Positions 1-8,793 of a stretch of DNA of 64,000 nt are shown here, piece by piece (within the stretch, counting starts at the first letter, position 1; each line of letters starts with the position of its first letter). The stretch lies in NCBI GenBank assembly GCA_028876385.1, contig JAGWSF010000111.1:1-64000 (forward strand), in the 5' to 3' direction. The position numbers were made by a program, and so were the translations under genes. Below the pieces are notes generated by a model. It did not search any database. It was not told the DNA's origin and saw nothing but the letters and a program-made list of their open reading frames with translations. The DNA comes from Acidobacteriota bacterium. Lineage in GTDB: Bacteria > Actinomycetota > Acidimicrobiia > Acidimicrobiales > Palsa-688.

Positions 1-173
1 CGGTGAACGTAGGCGCCACGACCAGACACCTTCCCGCTCGGGTCGACGACGACACCGCCGGCCGGCGTGCGGACCACACGCACCAGCTCACGCTTGGCAA
101 GCCCCTCTCGGCAGGCCACGCACGTGCGCCGCGGTACATGCCGCGGCCGTGGCCCCGCCCCGGCCCGTGGCAC
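1..173 (-). CDS. rnpM: RnpM/YlxR (DUF448) RNA-binding protein, partial (C-terminus cut by window edge)
   Basis: On the minus strand a frame beginning at GTG 173 encodes the N-terminal 57 residues of a YlxR-family protein. It contains RRTCVACRE, then LVRVVRTPAGGVVVD and the family signature GRGAYVH, at which the window ends. YlxR proteins lie directly downstream of nusA in most Gram-positive bacteria and bind RNA (RNase P in Bacteroidota and Firmicutes). The start is chosen because AAGGAG, formed by the last codons of nusA, sits 8-9 nt upstream, so the two genes are probably translationally coupled. The short size and the window edge keep it from appearing as a normal open frame. Confidence 0.85.
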   Translation of the reverse strand, partial: MPRAGAGPRPRHVPRRTCVACREGLAKRELVRVVRTPAGGVVVDPSGKVSGRGAYVH

Positions 174-179
174 GTGCGG

Positions 180-1204
<1,025 letters not shown>

Positions 1205-1208
<4 letters not shown>

Positions 1209-1798
1209 TCGGTGTCTCTCTCTCTGGATGCGACCGGTTGTTCGGCCCGTTTCCGGCCGGAGGCGGCGGGTCGCTTGACCGCCCCTGAACCATCCGTTGA
1301 CTTGCGTTGAGCGGACCCCGGCTTGGGAGCCGGGCCCCATACGAGGACCGTCCGGGCCCGCTCGATCTGGTCGTGGCCTATGGCCACGGTCCGGTCCGCC
1401 GAGCCCTCCATCGGGTCGAGGACGATGCCCTCCTCGTCGGCCGCCACCAGCACCCCCTGGTGCCGGCGGGACTCCCCGATGACCACTTTGGTCTTGACCG
1501 ACACCTCTGAGCCGAGGTAGCGGAGGTAGTGGTCGAGCCGGCTCAGGTTGCGTTCGACCCCGGGGCTCGACACCTCTAGATCGAACTGACCGTCAGGGGT
1601 CAGCTCCGGGTGCTCGTCGAGCAGCGGTGAGACCACCTCCCCGGCGGCTTGGGCCAAGGCGTCCAAGTCGACCCCGCCTGGGCGGTCGACCAGGACCCGC
1701 AGCCCGTGACGGGAAACTTCGATGTCCCACAGCTCGAGCCCGGCGGAGGAGAGAGCCGGTTCGAGTAGCGCCCGTATGGCGTCCTGTGATCCGGCCAA
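1205..1798 (-). CDS. rimP: Ribosome maturation factor RimP
   Basis: RimP assists maturation of the 30S subunit. The 197-residue product has the two-domain family pattern: LELWDIEVSRHGLRVLVDRP and DLEVSSPGVERNL in the N-terminal domain, then a small SH3-like domain ending near IERARTVLVW. A basic low-complexity tail of about 35 residues follows. I place the start at TTG 1798 because AGGGAGGAG lies 4-5 nt upstream and the protein then begins just before the first conserved helix. The stop overlaps nusA by four bases. The open frame reaches further upstream, but that part is translated tandem repeat. Confidence 0.93.
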
Positions 1799-2066
1799 GT
1801 TCTCCTCCCTTCTGATTCGGCGTCGGTCGTCGGGCACGAACAAAAGCGTGGGCACCCTGCTCAACGCAGGAGCGGCCCACGCCAGCTGTCCGCCCGCACC
1901 GAGCGGCAGCGAGGAGTATACCGCCGGGCCGGGGACCAACCTCCGCAGCCCGCCAGGGCACCCCCCGGACGGGGCCGCCCGCCCTCGCCAGGCACCCCCC
2001 CGGACGGGGCCGGCCGCCCTCGCCAGGCACCACCCGGACGGAACCACAGCCCCGCCGGCGCCGGGG
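1799..2066. other. Intergenic region between proS and rimP, start of the rimP-nusA operon
   Basis: This 268-bp non-coding stretch lies between the proS stop and the rimP start, both on the minus strand. It must contain the rimP promoter unless proS reads through. The half nearest proS is filled by a GC-rich 35-bp tandem repeat (separate entry). No convincing -35/-10 pair is visible. Confidence 0.5.
1951..2045. repeat. 35-bp tandem repeat, about 2.7 copies
   Basis: Three head-to-tail units start at 1951, 1986 and 2021. Each begins CGCCAGG(G)CAC and contains CCCGGACGG. The first two units are nearly identical and exactly 35 bp long; the third is cut after about 25 bp. There are no spacers, so it is a minisatellite and not a CRISPR array. 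It sits just downstream of the proS stop and upstream of rimP. Confidence 0.85.
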
Positions 2067-3476
2067 TCAGTAGGCCTTGGCGACCACGGCCATCAGGCCC
2101 GGCTCGTCGTCGGCCTCGGCGAGGGTCCCGTCGGGCCGGTGCAGGCATCTGACGCTCAGGCCACTGCCGGCCAGGCGGGTCTCGCCCTCCTCCCCGAGGG
2201 CGTCCCACGGCAGCAGGGCGAAGCCGCCCGCCTCGACCGCCTCCACCGCCTCGTCGCCGCCCGACACGCTGAAGGTGCGCTCCTCGCGGGCCTCGAGGGC
2301 CTCGGCCAGGAGACCCGACTGGACGGCGTCGAGAGCGGCAACCGACTCGGGGACGGCCCCGGCCAGAGCCACGGTGCGCTTCTCCTGGATGTCCCGCCGT
2401 ACGAGGGTCACCCGGCCCTCCGCCAGGTCCCGCGGCCCCACCTCGAGCCGTACCGGGACCCCTTTGAGCTCCCACTCGACCGACCGGCGCCCGAACGAAG
2501 TGGCGACCCGGTCGTCGAGGCGGACCCTTCTGCCGGCGGCCGTCAGCTCGCTCACCAGCTGTTGGGCCGCCGCTCTTGTGGCCTCCTCGTCGCGGATGAG
2601 CACCACCACGACCTCGACGGGCGCCAGCGCCGGAGGAAGGCGCAGGCCGGCGTCATCACCGTGGGCCATGATCAGCGCGCCCACCAGGCGGGTCGAGACG
2701 CCCCAGGACGTCTGCCAGGCGTACTCCTGGGTCCCGGCCTCGCTGGTGAACTGGATCCCGAAAGCGCGGGCGAAGTTCTGCCCCAGCTCGTGGCTGGTGC
2801 CCATCTGCAGGGCCTTCCCGTCGCCCATCATCCCTTCACAGGTCCAGGTCCGGATGGCCCCGGCGAAACGCTCCCGCCGGGTCTTGTGGCCGAGCAGGAT
2901 CGGGACCGACAGGACGTCCTGCATCGTCGACTGGTACACCTCGTGCAGGATGCGCAGGGCGTAGAGGCGAGCGTCCTCCTCGGACGCGTGGGCGGTGTGA
3001 CCCTCCTGCCAGAGGAACTCGCTGGTCCTCAGGAACAAGCGGGGACGCAGCTCCCAGCGGACCACGTTGGCCCACTGGTTGACCAGCATGGGCAGGTCAC
3101 GGTAACTGTGGACCCACTTGGCGATGAAGCTGTTGATCACCGTCTCGCTCGTCGGGCGGACCACCACGGGCTCGTCGAGCTGCCGCCCTCCCCCATGTGT
3201 GACCACCGCCAGCTCCGGGCTGAAACCCTCGACGTGCTCGGCTTCACGGGTCAGGTAGCTCTCGGGGATGAACAGCGGGAAGTAGGCGTTCTCGGCGCCG
3301 GCCTCCTTGATCCGCCGGTCGATCTCGGCCTGGATGTGCTCCCAGATGGCGTAACCCCACGGTCGGATGACCATGGTGCCCCGCACCGGTCCATTGTCCG
3401 CCAGCTCGGCCTGGGTGATGACGTCCTGGTACCAGCGGGGGAAGTCCTGGCTGCGGGGGGTGACGGGCGAGGCCAT
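2067..3476 (-). CDS. proS: Prolyl-tRNA synthetase, archaeal/eukaryotic type (ProS type 3)
   Basis: The enzyme charges tRNA-Pro with proline. Its 469 residues fit the short archaeal/eukaryotic-like class and not the roughly 570-residue bacterial class with an editing insertion. Class II motifs are visible: GTMVIRPWGYAIWE near the N-terminus, VVRPTSETVINSF with the motif 2 region RPRLFLRTSEFLWQEGHTAHAS, and motif 3 around LVGALIMAHGDDAGLRLP. The C-terminus ends KAY, as expected for this class, in which the terminal tyrosine folds back toward the active site. In mycobacteria a proS gene also lies near rimP and nusA, so the position is conserved while the enzyme type differs. Confidence 0.95.
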   Translation of the reverse strand: MASPVTPRSQDFPRWYQDVITQAELADNGPVRGTMVIRPWGYAIWEHIQAEIDRRIKEAGAENAYFPLFIPESYLTREAEHVEGFSPELAVVTHGGGRQLDEPVVVRPTSETVINSFIAKWVHSYRDLPMLVNQWANVVRWELRPRLFLRTSEFLWQEGHTAHASEEDARLYALRILHEVYQSTMQDVLSVPILLGHKTRRERFAGAIRTWTCEGMMGDGKALQMGTSHELGQNFARAFGIQFTSEAGTQEYAWQTSWGVSTRLVGALIMAHGDDAGLRLPPALAPVEVVVVLIRDEEATRAAAQQLVSELTAAGRRVRLDDRVATSFGRRSVEWELKGVPVRLEVGPRDLAEGRVTLVRRDIQEKRTVALAGAVPESVAALDAVQSGLLAEALEAREERTFSVSGGDEAVEAVEAGGFALLPWDALGEEGETRLAGSGLSVRCLHRPDGTLAEADDEPGLMAVVAKAY

Positions 3477-3532
3477 AGGCCCTAGAAGTTAAGGGATAGC
3501 GCACCGCCACCCGACCCGGGGGCGCGACGGGC

Positions 3533-4795
3533 TCAGAACCCGAACGCTGTGGCCGGGGCCGGACGGCTGGTGAGCAGCCGGTCGGCGGCCCCCAGCGCCC
3601 CTCTCGTCCCCGGCTCGACCAGCCCGGCGCCGGCCAGGAGCGTGGCTGGGTGGCCACCGAGGTACAGCGACCCCAGGGCGGCCACGCCGAGGCGCAGGTC
3701 CGCCCCTTCGGCCGGCCGGGCCCTCCGGCACGAGGCCCCTTCGGGGCCAGCCTCGAGGACCCAGCGCCCGACAACGCCGTCGTCGCCGCCGCAGTCGACC
3801 GCCGGCGGCTCCACCTCGATCACGATGCGGTCGCTGCTGCGGTAGCCCCGCGGCTCGAATGCCGCCACCATGTCGAGCACCCTCAGGTGGAGCCGGTCCT
3901 CGAGGCCGTCGATGCGGAGCTGGCGGGGGTCGGCCAGTCGCCAGCGCAGAGGGTCGTCGACCGGCCGGTGAGGGGCCACGACCCGCTCCACCAGATCGAC
4001 TTCGAACAAGAACCTCCACAATCCGGCTTCCACCTCGGCGCTCGACCCGCCGAGGTACAGGACCGACAGCTCCTCACCCTCGCCTCCGCTGCGCTCCCGA
4101 GCCCGGTACAGGGCGCAGCCGTCCTCGCCGACGGCGAAGAACGGCCGGGAGAATCCGTCCCGGCCGCCGGGGCGGTCGCCGGCCACGAGGTCGGCCCAGC
4201 GGGTGGGGTGCATGTCGACCTGCCCGGGCCGGCCCCGGCGTAGCCGGTCGAACAGGCCCGGAAGCACCTCGAGGGCCTCCTCCGGCTCGAGCAGGCGCAG
4301 GGGTGGGACCGCGGGCGGACGGGCCATCACGGCGCGCCGCTTGTCGATCGTGGCGGTGACCGCGTCGGTCGCCGACCCGAAGCCGAAACGCCCGTAGATG
4401 GTCGACTCCGAGGCGATCAACCCGGCCAGCGGCTCCCCCCGGCGCCGGCAGTCGTCGAGCATGGCCGTCATCATCGCCGTGAGATGACCCCGCCGCCGGT
4501 GGGTGGGGTGCACACCGACGGCGCTCACCCCGCCCATCGGCAGGGTCGGGCAGTTCGCCTCGCCCGACGCCGAGGGTACGGTGACGTTCATGCTGTAGAT
4601 GCAGCTGTTGGCCACGAAACGGTCGTCGTCGACGACCACCCACGCCCGGTCGGATTCGAGCCGGGCTGCGGTGCGGGCGACCCAGGGCTCGTCGACTTCG
4701 CCCGCACCGAACGGGTCGAGGAACGGCACCCGGACCGAACGGATGAACGCCGGTATCTCGTCGGGGGCCGGCTGCCGCATCCCCGACCGCCCCAT
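3533..4795 (-). CDS. Eis-like GNAT family N-acetyltransferase
   Basis: The protein of about 420 residues has an N-terminal GNAT domain with the acetyl-CoA loop VGVHPTHRRRGHLTAMM and the Eis-type segment GLIASESTIYGRFGFG. A second GNAT-like fold and a C-terminal SCP2-like domain follow. It ends ATAFGF, matching the Eis family, in which the C-terminal carboxylate of a terminal Phe serves in catalysis. Known Eis proteins acetylate amines such as aminoglycosides and protein lysines; the substrate here is unknown. It lies between ispG and proS; in mycobacteria a GNAT gene also neighbours ispG. Starts at GTG 4819, ATG 4813, 4795 and 4780 are all possible. I chose 4795 because GGGAAGGA precedes it, but the spacing is short. 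Confidence 0.85.
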   Translation of the reverse strand: MGRSGMRQPAPDEIPAFIRSVRVPFLDPFGAGEVDEPWVARTAARLESDRAWVVVDDDRFVANSCIYSMNVTVPSASGEANCPTLPMGGVSAVGVHPTHRRRGHLTAMMTAMLDDCRRRGEPLAGLIASESTIYGRFGFGSATDAVTATIDKRRAVMARPPAVPPLRLLEPEEALEVLPGLFDRLRRGRPGQVDMHPTRWADLVAGDRPGGRDGFSRPFFAVGEDGCALYRARERSGGEGEELSVLYLGGSSAEVEAGLWRFLFEVDLVERVVAPHRPVDDPLRWRLADPRQLRIDGLEDRLHLRVLDMVAAFEPRGYRSSDRIVIEVEPPAVDCGGDDGVVGRWVLEAGPEGASCRRARPAEGADLRLGVAALGSLYLGGHPATLLAGAGLVEPGTRGALGAADRLLTSRPAPATAFGF

Positions 4796-4878
4796 TCCTT
4801 CCCTCCCGGCCATGCCCACCAGTCTGACCGGCGGCCGCTCCGGCTTCCCGCGATTTTCCCGGTAGGGGCCTCCGGCGA

Positions 4879-6129
4879 CTAGCCGGAGGCCTGGTCGCCG
4901 AGCTGCTTCAGGCGCTTCTCGATCAGCTCCACCCGGGCCTCCGATCGGTTGGCGTCGGCACCCTTGTCATCGAGGAGAGCCCGCCGGTCGGCCTCGGCCT
5001 CGGCCGCGGCCGACTCGTCAGCCGCGGCCAGCCGGGCTTCGAAGCCCTCCTTGACCAGCTTCTCGGCCTCGTCGACCAGCGCCGAGACCATCTCGTCCTC
5101 GGGGACCACCCGCACGATGCGACCCCGGATGAACAGGTGACCCCGGTGGCGGCCGGCGGCGATTCCGAGATCGGCCGAGCGGGCCTCGCCGGGACCGTTG
5201 ACCACGCAGCCCATGACGGCCACCTGCAGGGGGATCTCCCTCCCCTCGAGAGCGGCCTGGGCCTCCTGGGCGACCTTGTAGACGTCGATCTCAGCTCGGC
5301 CGCAGGCCGGGCAGGCTATGAGATCGACGTTGGTCCGCTCCCGCAAGCCGAGGGCCTCGAGCAGCACCCGGCCCGCCTTGGCCTCCTCCACCGGGTCGGC
5401 GGTGAGCGAGTAGCGGATGGTGTCGCCGATGCCCTCGGAGAGCAGCGTGGCGATGCCGGCCGTCCCTTTGATAGTGCCGGCCGGCGGCGGCCCGGCCTCG
5501 GTCACGCCGAGGTGGAGCGGATGATCGACGGTCTCCGACAGCTGGCGGTAGGCCTCGATCATGAGCGGGACGTTGGAGGCCTTGACCGAAATCTTGACGT
5601 TGTCGAAGTCGACCTCACGAAACAGGCGGAGCTCCTTCTGGGCCGACTCCACCAGGGCTTCGGGCGTGGGGCCCCCGTACTTCTCGTAGAGGTCCTTGTC
5701 GAGGCTGCCGGCGTTGACCCCGATACGAACCGGCACCCCCCGGTCGCGACACTCTCGGGCGACCAGCTTGATCTCCTCGGGCTTGCGCAGGTTGCCGGGG
5801 TTGAGGCGCAGGCACTGGACCCCCGCCTCGAGCGCGGCCAGCGCCATCTCCACGTGGAAGTGGATGTCGGCGACGATGGGCACCGGGCTGCGGGGCACGA
5901 TCCGGGCCAGGCCCTCGGCCGCTTCCTTCTCGTTGCAGGTGCAGCGCACGATGTCTGCTCCGGCGGCCTTCAAGGCGTAAATCTGGGCCAGGGTGCCCTC
6001 GACGTCGGCCGTCTTGGTGATGGTCATCGACTGGACGGTGATAGGCGAGTCGCCCCCGACGGGGACGGACCCGACCATGATCTTGCGGGTCTGGCGGCGC
6101 GGGTAGCGCGATGACACGGTGGGAGGCAT
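4879..6129 (-). CDS. ispG: 4-hydroxy-3-methylbut-2-enyl diphosphate synthase IspG (GcpE)
   Basis: IspG converts MEcPP to HMBPP, the penultimate step of the MEP isoprenoid pathway, using a [4Fe-4S] cluster. The TIM-barrel part holds PITVQSMT, DIVRCTCNEKEA and LRLNPGN. The cluster ligands are visible in CPACGRAEID and MGCVVNGPGEA. At 416 residues it is longer than most bacterial IspG proteins; the excess is a charged Ala/Glu-rich helical tail from about residue 360, after the Fe-S domain. With dxr two genes upstream this forms the ispG-rseP-dxr cluster typical of actinobacteria. Confidence 0.97.
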   Translation of the reverse strand: MPPTVSSRYPRRQTRKIMVGSVPVGGDSPITVQSMTITKTADVEGTLAQIYALKAAGADIVRCTCNEKEAAEGLARIVPRSPVPIVADIHFHVEMALAALEAGVQCLRLNPGNLRKPEEIKLVARECRDRGVPVRIGVNAGSLDKDLYEKYGGPTPEALVESAQKELRLFREVDFDNVKISVKASNVPLMIEAYRQLSETVDHPLHLGVTEAGPPPAGTIKGTAGIATLLSEGIGDTIRYSLTADPVEEAKAGRVLLEALGLRERTNVDLIACPACGRAEIDVYKVAQEAQAALEGREIPLQVAVMGCVVNGPGEARSADLGIAAGRHRGHLFIRGRIVRVVPEDEMVSALVDEAEKLVKEGFEARLAAADESAAAEAEADRRALLDDKGADANRSEARVELIEKRLKQLGDQASG

Positions 6130-6283
6130 CGAGGCTCAGGCTAGTGACCCCCGGGGGCAATGCGGCGCAACAAGGAAGGATTGGCCGCCGTTCTCACGCT
6201 GGGCGCCGCTGGTGGGGCACGGCCGTGGGCGCGCCACCGGTGGGCGTGCGGTGGGGGCCGCCCGGTGGGGCGCCGGCCGACGA
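6130..6283. other. Intergenic region between rseP and ispG
   Basis: This 154-bp GC-rich gap separates two minus-strand genes. Repeated GGTGGG-type tracts occur around 6210-6270. I see no clear promoter or terminator, and no ribosome binding site in front of the ispG ATG. Confidence 0.4.
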
Positions 6284-7582
6284 CTAGGACATGGTCCGCA
6301 GGTTGATGAGGATCCAGCCGAAGCTGTAGAGGACGAAGACGGTGAGCATGGCGTACATCACCGGCAACAACTTCTGCATGTCCACCCGGTAGGGGCGGCG
6401 GATGCTGCGGATCCCTTCGTAGAGGGCGACGACGACCCGGCCCCCGTCGACGGGGAAGAACGGGAGCAGGTTGATGATCCCGATCGAGATGTTGATGAGG
6501 GCCAGGATCCACAGCACCGTCGGCAACCCGCTCTGGGAGGCCTGGTTCAGCACGCTCGGCAGGGCGACGACGGTGGTGAGCTGATTCGGGTTGCTCTTGG
6601 CGGCTTTCTGGCTGGAGAGCATGTGGAAGTAGGAGCTGACCCCGTGGAAGGTCACGAGATGACCGAGCGCGTCGAAGGTCTGGGCGGCGCCGGCCACGAA
6701 GGCTCCCCCCGCCTCGCTCACCGAGGCGGTGAACGAGGAGTGGACGATCCCGCTGGTGGAGAAGCCGATGAAGCCGACGTGGCCGCCGGGCAGCTTCTGG
6801 CCGCCGGAGAGGGGGACCGCCGAGTCCTCGGGGATGGGCGTCGGATAGAGGTGCAGCAGCCGGCCGCCCCGCTCCACGGTGAGGTCCAGACGGACGCCGG
6901 CCCGCGCCTGGATGTACTTGGCCATGTCCTGGTAGGTGGCGAAGTGGACCCCGTTGATGGCCTCTATCCGGTCCCCTACCTGCAGGCCGGCTTTCTGGGC
7001 CGGGCTCTGGCCGCCCTGCAACGCCACGATCGCCTGGATGGGGCTGTCAGCCGGAACCCTGGTCAGGTAGTAGCCTTGGTCCCCGGTCCAGAAGAACATG
7101 GAAAAAAGGACGACCAGGGCGATGACGAAGTGCATCGACGAGCCGGCCACGTCGATCAGCAGCCGCCGCCACAGCGGCGCCGCCCGGTAAGTGCGCCCCT
7201 CCTCGGCGGGGTCGACCTCCTCCAGGTTGTTCATGCCGACGATGCGGCAATAGCCGCCCAGCGGTATTCCCTTGACCCCGTACTCGGTCTCCCCCCGCCG
7301 AATCGACCAGAGACGGGGGCCGAAACCGACGAAGAACTCGGTCACCTTCACCCGGCCGGTCTTGGCCGCGATGTAGTGACCGAACTCGTGGGCCACGATG
7401 CAGCCGATCAGGAAGAGGATCAGGAGCACCGGCTCGCCGTATCCGGCCAGGTAGCCGGCGGCGATGACGGCGGCCACGACCACGGCCAGGCGGGCCACCT
7501 CGGCCGGTCCCGAGCGGGCCGCCGGTGCGGGCGGGGGGATGTCGGCCAATCCGCCCGGGCCGGGGGGGACGAGGCGGGTCAC
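6284..7582 (-). CDS. rseP: M50 site-2 protease, RseP/Rip1 family
   Basis: This is an intramembrane zinc metalloprotease that cleaves membrane-anchored regulators such as anti-sigma factors. The 432-residue protein has the zinc-binding HEFGH motif in the first transmembrane region (about residue 63), a PDZ domain (about 190-270, with AGLQVGDRIEAING) and the second active-site motif NLLPFFPVDGGR near residue 385, followed by two more hydrophobic segments. The start GTG 7582 overlaps the dxr stop (GTGA). The gene order dxr-rseP-ispG matches dxr-rip1-gcpE in mycobacteria. Which anti-sigma factor it cuts cannot be seen here. Confidence 0.95.
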   Translation of the reverse strand: MTRLVPPGPGGLADIPPPAPAARSGPAEVARLAVVVAAVIAAGYLAGYGEPVLLILFLIGCIVAHEFGHYIAAKTGRVKVTEFFVGFGPRLWSIRRGETEYGVKGIPLGGYCRIVGMNNLEEVDPAEEGRTYRAAPLWRRLLIDVAGSSMHFVIALVVLFSMFFWTGDQGYYLTRVPADSPIQAIVALQGGQSPAQKAGLQVGDRIEAINGVHFATYQDMAKYIQARAGVRLDLTVERGGRLLHLYPTPIPEDSAVPLSGGQKLPGGHVGFIGFSTSGIVHSSFTASVSEAGGAFVAGAAQTFDALGHLVTFHGVSSYFHMLSSQKAAKSNPNQLTTVVALPSVLNQASQSGLPTVLWILALINISIGIINLLPFFPVDGGRVVVALYEGIRSIRRPYRVDMQKLLPVMYAMLTVFVLYSFGWILINLRTMS

Positions 7583-8775
7583 CGCAGGACGCGGGGCGAG
7601 GCGGCCGCGGCCCGGCGGGCCAGTTCCCGGCCGGCGCGATCGGCTTCTAGCACGTCGTCAACGCTAACCGGGGTGAACGGCGAGTAGTCATCGAGGGCCG
7701 AGGCGATGATGGCCGGGATGTCCACCCACCGGATGCGGCCGTCCAGGAAGGCGGCGACGGCCTCCTCGTTGGCACCGTTGATCCACGCCGGGGCGGCTCC
7801 GCCCAGTCGGCCGGCGCGGTAGGCCAGGTCCAGGCAGGGGAAGGCCTGGCGGTCGGGGGGCTCGAAGGTGAGCGGCCCGACCCGGGTCCAATCGAGCGGT
7901 CCGAAAGGCGTCGCCAGGCGGTCGGGGTAGGCCAGGGCGTAGCCGATGGGCAGCCGCATGTCGGGCTCCGAGAGTTGGGCGAGGGTGGCCCCGTCGGAGA
8001 ATTCGATCATCGAGTGCACGATCGACTGGGGGTGGACCACGACGTCGATGCGGTCGTAGTCCACGCCGAACAGCTCGTGGGCCTCGATCACCTCCAAGCC
8101 CTTGTTCATGAGGGTCGAGGAGTCGATCGTGATCTTCGGGCCCATGCTCCAGGTCGGGTGGGCCAGCGCCTCGGCGAGGGTGACCTCTCCGAGGGACTGC
8201 AGGGTGCGGCCCCGGAAGGGGCCCCCGCTGGCGGTCAGGATCAGCCGGCGCAACGCCCCGGCGCGCAGAGCGGGCAGCGCCGCCATCTCCTGCTCGGTGG
8301 TCGCCGCCCTCAGGCACTGATGGATGGCGCAGTGCTCGGAGTCGACCGGCACGATCTCGGCCCCCGGAGTGGCGCGGGCGACCTGGACCACTGGACCCCC
8401 GGCGATGAGCGACTCCTTGTTGGCCAGGGCCAACCGCCGCCCGGCCCGCAGTGCGGCGAGGGTGACGGGCAGGCCGGCGAAGCCGACCACGCCGTTGACC
8501 ACCACGTCGGCATCCTCGGAGATGGCGACCAGCGCCTCGGGCCCCACGAGCAACTCGGTTCCCGGCGGCAGGCGAGCGGCCAGCTCATCAGCGCGCCCGG
8601 CGTCGACCAGAGCGACGCGCTCGGGTCGGAGCAGGGCCGCCTGCTCGGCCAACAACTCCACCGAACGAGCCGCGCCCAGGGCCACCACCCGGTAGGCCTC
8701 GGGATCGGCCCGGACGACGTCGATGGCCTGGGTGCCGATGGACCCGGTCGAGCCGACCAGGCTGACGGTGCGCAA
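7579..8775 (-). CDS. dxr: 1-deoxy-D-xylulose 5-phosphate reductoisomerase
   Basis: Dxr makes 2-C-methyl-D-erythritol 4-phosphate, the first committed step of the MEP pathway. The NADPH-binding motif SLVGSTGSIGTQ opens the protein. The catalytic and metal-binding segments IVPVDSEHCAIHQCL, LTASGGPFRGR, HPTWSMGPKITIDSSTLMNKGLE and VVHPQSIVHSMIEF are all present. Its 398 residues are the usual length. The start is TTG 8775, the only start placing the Rossmann motif at the N-terminus. The upstream ribosome binding site is weak. The gene lies 18 nt after cdsA and overlaps rseP by four bases. Confidence 0.97.
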   Translation of the reverse strand: MRTVSLVGSTGSIGTQAIDVVRADPEAYRVVALGAARSVELLAEQAALLRPERVALVDAGRADELAARLPPGTELLVGPEALVAISEDADVVVNGVVGFAGLPVTLAALRAGRRLALANKESLIAGGPVVQVARATPGAEIVPVDSEHCAIHQCLRAATTEQEMAALPALRAGALRRLILTASGGPFRGRTLQSLGEVTLAEALAHPTWSMGPKITIDSSTLMNKGLEVIEAHELFGVDYDRIDVVVHPQSIVHSMIEFSDGATLAQLSEPDMRLPIGYALAYPDRLATPFGPLDWTRVGPLTFEPPDRQAFPCLDLAYRAGRLGGAAPAWINGANEEAVAAFLDGRIRWVDIPAIIASALDDYSPFTPVSVDDVLEADRAGRELARRAAAASPRVLR

Positions 8776-8793
8776 CGAGCTAGCCGGAAGCGC

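Noticed and set aside
1951-2045. CRISPR array
   Set aside because: The repeats are head to tail without unique spacers, and no cas gene is present in the window.
1722-3485. 587-residue plus-strand open frame
   Set aside because: It lies antisense to proS and crosses the tandem repeat; composition is that of a frame shadow and proS is certain.
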